A stretch of 64,000 nt of DNA from Aquimonas sp964586455 (GTDB taxonomy: Bacteria > Pseudomonadota > Gammaproteobacteria > Xanthomonadales > Xanthomonadaceae): positions 1 through 64,000 of the forward strand of contig CAZPHV010000011.1 in NCBI GenBank assembly GCA_964586455.1, in the 5' to 3' direction. A program made the position numbers and the translations under genes. Positions 33,862 through 42,200 of the stretch are shown piece after piece (positions within the stretch are counted from its first letter, which is position 1; every line of letters starts with the position of its first letter). Under the pieces are notes generated by a model that worked only from the letters and a program-made list of their open reading frames with translations, ran no database searches and was not told the origin of the DNA.

Positions 33862-35652
33862 ATGAACTCCACCATTGCCAAGCCTCGCTTCCTCGGGGCC
33901 CTTGTTTTCTTTATCGGCCTGATCTCAGCCGGTAGCGCGTCCGCGCAGCTCATCTTTCGCGATGGCTTCGATCCGCCGCCGGAGGGGCCCTTCAACGAGG
34001 CCGAGGCGTCGCGCTTCCTGAGTCAGGCCACCTTCGGCCCTACGCTGACCGAGATCACGCGCGTGCGCGGGATGGGCTACACGCCCTGGTTGAACGAGCA
34101 GTTCAACCGCTCTGCTTCGCTACAGCTGCCACACCTCGACCAGCTGATGACGGTCGACCCCAGCGTGGTCTGGCAGGACAAGCGCAACGACATCTGGTTC
34201 CGCAATGTGCTTTACCGCGACGACCAGCTGCGCCAGCGGATGGCCTTCGCGTTGTCGCAGATCTTCGTGGTGTCTGACCAGAACGGCTCGGTCGAAGGCA
34301 ACCCGAACGCGCTGGCGCATTACCACGACATGCTCAGCCAGAACGCGTTCGGCAACTTCCGCACGCTGCTTGAGAACGTCACCCTGCATCCGGTGATGGG
34401 CCACTACCTGTCGATGTTCAAGAACCGCAAGCCCGACGAGGCGGCGAATATCCGGCCGGATGAGAACTACGCCCGCGAGATCATGCAGTTGTTCAGCATC
34501 GGCCTGGTGCGCCTGAACCCGAACGGCACCGTGATGGACGGCGACCTGATGACGCCAGGTGTGCAGCCGATTCCGACCTACACCCAGGACACCATCCGCG
34601 GCTTTGCGCATGTGTTTACCGGTTGGAACTGGTCCACCTGCAACCCGCCGGTCGCCGCCGAAACCGCCGGCAATTTCAACTGGTGGGACTGGCTGTACTG
34701 CGGCCCAGGCCCTGGCAGTGTCGACTGGCGTCTGCAGGCGGGCTGGCGACAGCCGCTGCGGCCTTGGGGCGAAGGCACTCCGCACGGCTCGATCTACCAC
34801 GCCTCCGCCGGTACCAAGCAACTGTTGAACTATCCGGGGGTCGCCCTTTCGGGCGGCGTGCTGCCGGCCGGCGGCCAGGCGCGGGCGAACATGTCGGCGG
34901 CGCTGGACAACGTCTTCAACCATCCGAATGTGGGCCCCTTCTTCGGGCGGCTGCTGATCCAGCGCTTTACCACCAGCAACCCATCGCCTGCTTATGTCGG
35001 CCGCGTGGCCGCAGTCTTCAACAACAACGGCAGCGGCGTGCGAGGCGATCTGCAGGCGGTGCTGCGTGCGGTGTTGCTGGATCCCGAGGCTCGTAATCCC
35101 GCCCAGGCGCCGGCCAATGCGGGCAAGCTGCGTGAGCCCCTGCTGCGCGTCACCCAGCTGTGGCGTGGACTCAACGCCAGCTCCAGCGACGGCGCGATCC
35201 GCGAGTGGCCGGACCAATACGGCGCGCAGGCAGTGCTGAGCTCGCCGACGGTGTTCAATTTCTTCCTGCCGAACTACCAGCTGCCGGGTGAGCTCGCCTC
35301 GCTGGGGCTGTACGCGCCGGAGTTCCAGATCACGACGGACACCTACATCACCCGCATGACCAACGAGATCGGCGCCAAGATCTTCTGGGCCTGGCAGGGT
35401 TCGAATACCGGCACCTGGAACCCGGTCAAGGTGGATCTGTCTCGGGACATGCAGATTGCGCACGACTCCGCGGCTCTGATCGACCGCTACAACCTGCTGT
35501 TCATGGGCGGCGGCATGAGCGCGCAGATGCGCACTTTGCTCATCAATCATCTGAATGGCATGGGCAGTAGCAACACCGAGCAGCGACGTCAGCGCGTTCA
35601 GGACGCCCTGTGGCTGATCCTGACCTCGCCCGAATACATGGTGGAGAAGTGA
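33862..35652 (+). CDS. DUF1800 family exported protein
   Basis: A 596-residue protein. The signal peptide ends near residue 29 (Gly-Ser-Ala-Ser-Ala). Right after it comes Ile-Phe-Arg-Asp-Gly-Phe-Asp, the motif found at the C termini of other exported proteins here. The DUF1800 body starts Phe-Leu-Ser-Gln-Ala-Thr-Phe-Gly-Pro-Thr and holds Asn-Tyr-Ala-Arg-Glu-Ile-Met-Gln-Leu-Phe-Ser-Ile-Gly-Leu and Pro-Thr-Val-Phe-Asn-Phe-Phe. The family is widespread in bacteria and its role is unknown. It stands one base before a DUF1501 gene, the usual partner. Confidence 0.9.
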   Translation: MNSTIAKPRFLGALVFFIGLISAGSASAQLIFRDGFDPPPEGPFNEAEASRFLSQATFGPTLTEITRVRGMGYTPWLNEQFNRSASLQLPHLDQLMTVDPSVVWQDKRNDIWFRNVLYRDDQLRQRMAFALSQIFVVSDQNGSVEGNPNALAHYHDMLSQNAFGNFRTLLENVTLHPVMGHYLSMFKNRKPDEAANIRPDENYAREIMQLFSIGLVRLNPNGTVMDGDLMTPGVQPIPTYTQDTIRGFAHVFTGWNWSTCNPPVAAETAGNFNWWDWLYCGPGPGSVDWRLQAGWRQPLRPWGEGTPHGSIYHASAGTKQLLNYPGVALSGGVLPAGGQARANMSAALDNVFNHPNVGPFFGRLLIQRFTTSNPSPAYVGRVAAVFNNNGSGVRGDLQAVLRAVLLDPEARNPAQAPANAGKLREPLLRVTQLWRGLNASSSDGAIREWPDQYGAQAVLSSPTVFNFFLPNYQLPGELASLGLYAPEFQITTDTYITRMTNEIGAKIFWAWQGSNTGTWNPVKVDLSRDMQIAHDSAALIDRYNLLFMGGGMSAQMRTLLINHLNGMGSSNTEQRRQRVQDALWLILTSPEYMVEK

Positions 35653-35653
35653 T

Positions 35654-37132
35654 ATGAGCCGCAACGATCGACGTGAATTCCTGCACCGCGCGCTGAAGGC
35701 GACCGCGGCCAGTGCGGCGTTCGGCTCCTTGCTCGGGAAGCTGGAGCTGGCCCAGGCAGCAAGCCCGAAGCTGCTCGGCAACGACTACCGCGCGCTGGTC
35801 TGCCTCTATCTGCACGGCGGCAATGACTGCTTCAACATGGTGGTGCCGCGTGACGCCGGCCACACCGCCTACGCGGCTCGCCGCGGGGCATTGGCCGTAG
35901 CCCAGAACCAGCTGCTGGCGCTGAACCCCAGCGTGGCCCCGCAAGGCGGCGGTCTGTACGGCCTGCACCCGCAGATGACCGGCACACAGCAGATGTTCAA
36001 CGCCGGCCGCGCCGCGATCGTGGCCAATGTCGGCCCGCTGGTGCGGCCGATGAGCAAGGCCCTGTACCAGCAGGCCGGCACGCCGCGGCCCGCCCAGCTG
36101 TTCTCGCACTCCGACCAGACCGTGCTGTGGCAGACACCGCGTGCTGATGCGGCCGACCGCACCGGCTGGGGCGGGCGCCTGGCCGATATCTTCGCGGCCA
36201 GCAACAGCAACCAGGTGCTGTCGATGAACGTGTCGCTGGATGGCGACAACGTGTTCCAGTCCGGCGTGCAGGTCTCGCCGTATTTCATGTCATCGCAGGG
36301 GGTGGAGCAAGTCAGTTTCATCCAGACCGGTGCAGCCAATTGCGCCGACGGTGGCCAGGGCTGGAACCGGCGCCGCTGCCTGGCCTTCAACGGTCTGCTG
36401 AACCAGACCCAGAGCCACGCCTTCGAGCGCGCCTATGCATTGAAGACCCGGCGCACGCTGGAGACCACCGACCAGGTGATCGCAGCCTTGGCAACAGTGC
36501 CCGCCAATGACTCGATGTTCCGACCGTTCTGGGACGCTTTCGGGCTGGCTTGGAACCCGAACAATCTGGTTGCGCTGCCTCGCCTGGGCGCACAGCTGCT
36601 GATGATCGCGCGCATGATCCGTGCGCGCGACACCCTGCAGATGAGTCGCCAGCTGTTCTACGCCGGCCTCGGCGGTTTCGACACACATGACCGTCAGCTT
36701 GAGGATCATCCAGGGCTGCTGCGGCAGATTTCGCAGGCCGTGCTGGCGTTCTATCAGGTGCTCGACAACCCGATCATGGGCCTGGGAAGCTCGGTCACCA
36801 CCTTCACCGCCTCCGAGTTCGGACGCACGCTGTCGATCAACGGCGACGGCACCGACCACGGCTGGGGTGGACACCACCTGGTGTTCGGTGGCGCGGTCAA
36901 CGGCGGTCGCATCTACGGGCGCTTTCCGAGCCTGGCGGCCTCCGCCAGCAATCCGGACGACGCTGGTTGGGGCCAGGTCATTCCCACGCTGTCGGCAGAT
37001 CAGTATGCGGCGACGCTGGCGCGCTGGTACGGACTGTCGGACAGTGATCGCGCCGCGATCTTCCCGAACCTGCAGCACATGTCGGGCAGCCTGCTGTCGA
37101 TCACCGGCCCGAACCTGGGCTTCATGGCCTGA
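35654..37132 (+). CDS. DUF1501 family protein
   Basis: A 492-residue protein with an N terminus like a Tat signal (Asn-Asp-Arg-Arg-Glu-Phe-Leu then a hydrophobic Ala-rich helix). The DUF1501 body shows Tyr-Leu-His-Gly-Gly-Asn-Asp, Phe-Ser-His-Ser-Asp-Gln-Thr, Gly-Gly-Phe-Asp-Thr-His, Ser-Glu-Phe-Gly-Arg-Thr and Thr-Asp-His-Gly-Trp-Gly-Gly-His-His. These recall the alkaline-phosphatase/sulfatase fold and suggest a metal site. It is coupled to the DUF1800 gene (1-base spacing). The two probably act together outside the cytoplasm; the substrate is unknown. Confidence 0.92.
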   Translation: MSRNDRREFLHRALKATAASAAFGSLLGKLELAQAASPKLLGNDYRALVCLYLHGGNDCFNMVVPRDAGHTAYAARRGALAVAQNQLLALNPSVAPQGGGLYGLHPQMTGTQQMFNAGRAAIVANVGPLVRPMSKALYQQAGTPRPAQLFSHSDQTVLWQTPRADAADRTGWGGRLADIFAASNSNQVLSMNVSLDGDNVFQSGVQVSPYFMSSQGVEQVSFIQTGAANCADGGQGWNRRRCLAFNGLLNQTQSHAFERAYALKTRRTLETTDQVIAALATVPANDSMFRPFWDAFGLAWNPNNLVALPRLGAQLLMIARMIRARDTLQMSRQLFYAGLGGFDTHDRQLEDHPGLLRQISQAVLAFYQVLDNPIMGLGSSVTTFTASEFGRTLSINGDGTDHGWGGHHLVFGGAVNGGRIYGRFPSLAASASNPDDAGWGQVIPTLSADQYAATLARWYGLSDSDRAAIFPNLQHMSGSLLSITGPNLGFMA

Positions 37133-37251
37133 CCCGGCCTTGGCCAGGTCGTTCGCGGCGGTGTCGCCGATCTTTGGCTCGCTATCGTACGGTTGGGGCT
37201 ATCGACCGCGGGTAAACTCGCACGCTTTCCCGCATGAGGTTCAATCCTGAA

Positions 37252-38640
37252 ATGATCCGCTCACTGCTCTGTGTTCTCTCGCTCACGCCTGCGCTGGTCA
37301 TGGCCGGGGGTGATCCCAACCCTCCCCAGTTCCAGACCTACCTCAGCACGGGTTTCAGCAGCCCGATCGGATTGACCCACGCCGGCGATGGCAGCGGTCG
37401 CCTGTTCGTCAACCAGCAGGGCGGCGCGTTGCGGGTGGTGCGGAACAATACTCTGCTGCCTACGCCCTACTTGACCATACCGGTCGGCGCAAGCACGTTT
37501 CAGTGCACCTATCCGGGCAATGCCACTGCAAGCTCGGTGGGTTTTACCAGCGGCAACGAGCGCGGTTTGCTGGGCGTGGCTTTTCATCCGGAGTACGCGG
37601 TCAACGGGCGCGTGTTCCTGAGCATCACCGATGGCAACGGCGACACCATGCTGCTGCGCATGACAGCGTCCAACCCTGCTGCCGATGTACTGAGTGGCGC
37701 GGACCTCGCCACCTGCACGGTCATCCTGCGAGCGGATCAGGACTTCAGTAACCACAACGGCGGACACATCGCTTTCGGTCCGGACGGGTATCTGTACTTC
37801 GGGCTTGGCGATGGAGGCAGTGGCAGTGACCCATGCAATCGCAGCCAGACGCTGGCGCCGTCGGCGCTGCTCAACGGCACCCAGAACGGCGAAAACTGCG
37901 ATGCCGATGCTGCGTTCACCGGTAACGGGGGCAGCCCGGATTCCCGCGCCCTGCTTGGCAAGTTCCTTCGCATCGACGTGGATGCGACGACGTCAGCGGG
38001 TGTGGGGCAGCTGTGCGGGCGACCGCGTGCAGGTCACGCGGCCGCCTACGCCATTCCCGAAGGGAACCCTGGCGCCGCCGGGGTGTTGAGTGAGGCCTGC
38101 GACGAGGTCTGGTCCTACGGCGTTCGGAACCCTTGGCGGTTCAGCTTCGATCGCGACACCGGCGACATGTGGATGGGGGACGTGGGCCAAGGCGCGCGCG
38201 AAGAAATCAACTTCGAGCCCGCGGGCACCGCTGGCCGCAACTACGGATGGAAGTGCCGCGAGGGCACTGTCTTCCATAGAACCTGCGCGACACCGCTGGT
38301 GGCGTTTACCGAGCCCGCGTTCGACTACGCGCGCAGTTCGCCGCAGTGCTCGGTGACCGGCGGCTTCCGCTACCGCGGGCCGGTGCTGGCGGCGCAGGGA
38401 CAGTATTTCTATGGTGATTACTGCAGCGGTGACGTTTGGGTCGCGCTGGAAAACACGCCCGGAGCTTTTGCCCACCCGCCGAGCGCCCGCCAGAACGTCG
38501 CGTTCGGAATAACCAGTTTTGGTGAGGGTGAGGATGGCGAGTTGTATCTGATGAAGTCGGGAGGCAGTCTGCTGCGCCTCAACGGCGTGCGTGCGATCCC
38601 CGACGCCATCTTCGCCGACGGCTTCGAAGCCACGCGGTAA
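37252..38640 (+). CDS. Secreted PQQ-type sugar dehydrogenase-like protein with DGFE tail
   Basis: A 462-residue exported six-blade propeller. After a signal peptide (MIRSLLCVLSLTPALVMA) come Ser-Pro-Ile-Gly-Leu-Thr-His, Glu-Arg-Gly-Leu-Leu-Gly-Val-Ala-Phe-His-Pro, His-Asn-Gly-Gly-His-Ile-Ala-Phe-Gly-Pro-Asp-Gly and Tyr-Gly-Val-Arg-Asn-Pro-Trp-Arg-Phe-Ser-Phe-Asp, the marks of the soluble glucose/sorbosone dehydrogenase family. It has extra cysteines and ends Ile-Phe-Ala-Asp-Gly-Phe-Glu plus four residues. The start at 37252 precedes the signal peptide and has an AGG about 12 bases upstream; 37234 is an alternative. PQQ use and substrate are inferred from the family. Confidence 0.88.
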   Translation: MIRSLLCVLSLTPALVMAGGDPNPPQFQTYLSTGFSSPIGLTHAGDGSGRLFVNQQGGALRVVRNNTLLPTPYLTIPVGASTFQCTYPGNATASSVGFTSGNERGLLGVAFHPEYAVNGRVFLSITDGNGDTMLLRMTASNPAADVLSGADLATCTVILRADQDFSNHNGGHIAFGPDGYLYFGLGDGGSGSDPCNRSQTLAPSALLNGTQNGENCDADAAFTGNGGSPDSRALLGKFLRIDVDATTSAGVGQLCGRPRAGHAAAYAIPEGNPGAAGVLSEACDEVWSYGVRNPWRFSFDRDTGDMWMGDVGQGAREEINFEPAGTAGRNYGWKCREGTVFHRTCATPLVAFTEPAFDYARSSPQCSVTGGFRYRGPVLAAQGQYFYGDYCSGDVWVALENTPGAFAHPPSARQNVAFGITSFGEGEDGELYLMKSGGSLLRLNGVRAIPDAIFADGFEATR

Positions 38641-38650
38641 GCGTTGAACT

Positions 38651-38683
38651 GCAGACCGCCCTCAAGTTTCGGGGGCGGTCTGC
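38651..38683 (+). terminator. Terminator-like hairpin
   Basis: GCAGACCGCCC (38651-38661) and GGGCGGTCTGC (38673-38683) pair over 11 bases with an 11-nt loop, ten bases after the stop of the sugar dehydrogenase-like gene. There is no long T run, as is common in high-GC genomes. Confidence 0.7.
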
Positions 38684-38722
38684 CGATACTCTTCCGGAAC
38701 GCCCCGCGACCGGCAGGAACCC

Positions 38723-39028
38723 ATGAGCGACATCGCCAGCATTGCCCGCTCCGGCATGGCCGCCGCGCAGACGCGGCTGACCGCGGCGGCGAGCAACATC
38801 GCCAACCGCGACAGCGCAGACTTCCGTCGCTTCCAGGTGGACAGCCGTGAACAGCTGGGGGGCGGGGTCAGCGCGCAGCTGACGCGTGAGCCCGAAGCAC
38901 AGCGCGGCGACGCACTCGCCACCGACCTCGTCTACTCGATCGAGGCGCGCCAGGCCTTCGAGGCCAACATCAAGGTGCTGAAAACCCAGGACGCCCTGCT
39001 CGGCAGCCTGCTCGACATCCGCGCCTGA
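38723..39028 (+). CDS. Flagellar rod-like small protein
   Basis: A 101-residue protein resembling the two ends of flagellar rod proteins joined together. The N terminus has Ser-Gly-Met-Ala-Ala-Ala-Gln-Thr-Arg-Leu and Ala-Ala-Ser-Asn-Ile-Ala-Asn-Arg-Asp; the C terminus has Ile-Glu-Ala-Arg-Gln-Ala-Phe-Glu-Ala-Asn-Ile-Lys-Val-Leu. These are the amphipathic helices that pack in FlgB/FlgC/FlgG. No flagellar gene is nearby, so its place in the flagellum is uncertain. The start is supported by the family-like N terminus. Confidence 0.75.
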   Translation: MSDIASIARSGMAAAQTRLTAAASNIANRDSADFRRFQVDSREQLGGGVSAQLTREPEAQRGDALATDLVYSIEARQAFEANIKVLKTQDALLGSLLDIRA

Positions 39029-39100
39029 GGGCCGGCGAGACTGACCCGCCCAGCGTCGCTTGCGCGAAACGTCCGTAGTGCCTCGGATTGAGGCCCAGCA

Positions 39101-39240
39101 GGGCGGGCCCTGGCCCACCGAAGCGCGATGCCTGCTACAACCTGTGCCCATGCTTGTGCGAACGATGGCAGTGCCTTGCGCTGGCCGCCGGTAACTGGGC
39201 GTGACGCTCGTTCGAGCCGATGGTGGGCCAGGGCCCACCC
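39101..39240. repeat. Element of about 140 bp bounded by inverted palindromes
   Basis: GGCGGGCCCTGGCCCACC (39102-39119) and GGTGGGCCAGGGCCCACC (39222-39239) face each other; each is itself a hairpin. No gene lies between. The same 18-base palindrome is found at 251, 43104, 43164, 43293 and in a GC variant at 57501. The layout recalls a small non-autonomous inverted-repeat element. Confidence 0.7.
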
Positions 39241-39271
39241 TATCAGTGGCTCAGGTTGCGGTATGAGTGGC

Positions 39272-42200
39272 TCACGTCGCGGTCTCGATGCCGCCGCGTC
39301 GCCGCGCCAGCAGCGCTTGTCGCCCCTGCGCGCGCGCGCGTGCGCGATCCGCGGCGGTCTCGGCGGGTTCACTGTCGCCGAGGAAGCGCGCCAGCGACTC
39401 CACCGTGGTGTAGCGGAACAGGTCGGTCATCTGGATCGGCTTGTCGAAGCGCTGGCGCAGTTCGGCCAGCAGCTGCACGACCAGCAGCGAATGCCCGCCG
39501 AGGTCGAAGAAGTTGTCGTGGCTGCCGACGCTGCCGCGTCCAAGTGCTTTGCACCACAGCTCGGCGACCACCGCCTGTGTGCCCTGCAGCGGTGCCGCGG
39601 CGGCGACTTCGATGGCCGGCACGACAGGGGCGGGCAGAGCGTGGCGGTCGAGCTTGCCATTGGGCGTGCGTGGCAGCTCTGGCAGGCCCAGAATCGTGCT
39701 GGGGCGCATGAACTCGGGCAGCTGGGCGGACAGTGATTCGCGATGTCGTTCAAGCGCCGAATCATCGAGCCCCGGCGCACGCACGTAGGCGACCAGACGC
39801 TGGTCGCCGGGCGTGTCCTCGCGCAGCAGCACCGCGGCTTCAGCGATGCCGGGAAGTGAACACAGCCGCGCCTCGATTTCGCCCAGCTCGACGCGATAGC
39901 CGCGGATCTTGACCTGCGAGTCCACTCGGCCCAGGCATTCGTAGCGGCCATCCTCGCGCAGCCGCCCGAGGTCGCCGCTGCGGTACAGCTGCGCGTCCGC
40001 CGACAGCGGTCGGAAAGGGTCGGTCAGGAAGCGCTCGCGGCTGAGCTCGGCGCGCTTCCAGTAGCCGGCGCTGACTCCACCGCCGCCGATCACCAGCTCG
40101 CCGACTAGACCCTGCGGCAGCGGCTGCTGGCGCGGATCAAGCACATACAGGCTCTGGCCGCGCAGCGGGCGTCCGATCGGCGTGCTGCTAGCCAGCGCCG
40201 AGCCGTCCACCGTATCGGCGGCTGACCATACTGTGGTTTCGGTGGGGCCGTAGACATTGCTGAGCTTCGCGACCCCCAGCGACTGCAGGCGTTGTGCAAG
40301 CGCTGGCGGCAGCGCCTCACCGCCAAGCAGCAGGTGCTGCAGGCCGGCCAGGCCCTGCCTGCAGGCAGGATCTTCGACCAGCATCGCCGCCATCGACGGC
40401 GTGCACTGCAGGTGGGTGATGCCTTCGCGGTCCAGCAGGGCCGGCAGGCTGTAGTCGGCGCGGTTGCCTAACGCCTGGATTCCGCGCTGTGTACTCAGCG
40501 CGCGCAGACGATTAAGCATCGGCAGATGGTCAAGTACGGTCTGCGCGTCGATCCCGAAGTCGATCAGGCAGGCGATTTCGTCGATGTCTGCGCCCGCCAC
40601 GCGCTCGACCATGCCCAGCGCATCCTCGGGTGATCCAAACAGGCCGCTCTCACTGAAGTAGCGCTGGAACGCGAACTCCAGCAACGCGTCCATGTCGGCC
40701 TCATCGGCCTCGGCGAAGAAGGCATCGAGGCTCTTGCCCTGCTCGCTGCTGATCTGCTGCTTGAAGGTCGGGAAATGCCAGGCCGCTGCCTTGACGAGGG
40801 CCATGGCGCTGCGCAGGTAGTCCTTCATGGGCCCGCGCACCGTCGCCTCGACCTCACTGCGGCTGTCGCCGATGAAGGTGTGCAGCATCAGGGTGACGGT
40901 GCCGCGGCCGGCATGGCCGGCCTCGCGGCGGGCCCGACGGTAGGCGGCGATCTTGGCGCTGACTTCTTCGACGCTCTGGCCCAGCAGATGAGTGAGCACG
41001 TTGGCGCCCATGCGGCCGGCTTCAGCGAAGGTCTCGGGGTTGCCGGCGGTGGTGACCCAGATCGGCAGCTCGGGCTGCACGGGCCGCGGCAGGGTGCGCA
41101 CTTCGACCTCCCCCTGCGGGCCGGGAAAGCGCAGGGTTTCGCCGCGCCATAGTCGCCGCACCTGATCCGCGGACTCGAACATCACCTGCTTGGCGTGGGC
41201 ATGGTTTTCCGGGCGCAGCGCGAAGTCAGGCGCGGCCCATCCGGCGGCGATCGACAGACCGACGCGGCCGTTCGACAGGTTGTCGACCACCGCCCATTCC
41301 TCGGCGATGCGGATCGGATGATGCAGGGGCACCACACAGCTGCCCGCGCGCAGGGCGACGCGTTCGGTGATGGTGGCGAGTGCGGCCGAGGTCACCGCCG
41401 GGTTCGGGTAGAGGCCGCCGAAGCTTGCGAAATGACGCTCGGGTGTCCACACCGCCGTGAAACCGTGCGTATCGGCAAAGCGCGCGGACTCCAGCAGCAG
41501 GCGGTACTTGTCGCGAGCGTTCAGATCGGCCTCGCCGGCGACGTTCCAGAAGAACAGGCCGAACTCGACGACTTGGGCGCTGCGGTCGGTGGGCTGCTGC
41601 GCGGTGTCTCGCTGCACCTTTTGCCGACGCGCATCGGCGTACAGCACGACGCGATAGCCGCGCGCCAGCGTCCACAACAGTTCGAGCACCGAAATATCAA
41701 AGCTGATGCTGGTCACCGCCAGCCAGGTGCCGGAGCCCTCGCCCAGCACGGCATCCATGCCGTCGAAGAAGCGCAGCACGTTCGCGTGCTGCACCCTCAC
41801 GCCCTTGGGCTGGCCGGTGCTGCCGGAGGTGTAGATCAGGTAGGCGAGTGCGTCCGCACTGTTCGCTGCCACCGGCAGGTCGGCCTGCGCGGAATCGGCG
41901 TGGATATCCAGCGTATGGGCGTGCTCGATCAAGTGTGCCGATTCGGCATCGGTCAGCAGCAGCGCCAGATCGGCGTCCAGTGCCATGAAGCGCAGGCGCT
42001 CGGGTGGGTAGAGCGGGTCCAGCGGCACATAGGCCGCGCCGGCCTTGAGCACGGCGATCAGGCCGATCACCAGCTCCACACCGCGCTGCAGCAGCAGGCC
42101 GACGCGGTCGCCGGGCTCGACGCCGGCGCCACAGAGTCGCCGTGCCAGCGCGCTGGCGCGGGCGTCCAGATCGGCGTAGCTCAGCCGCTGGCCTTCGAAG

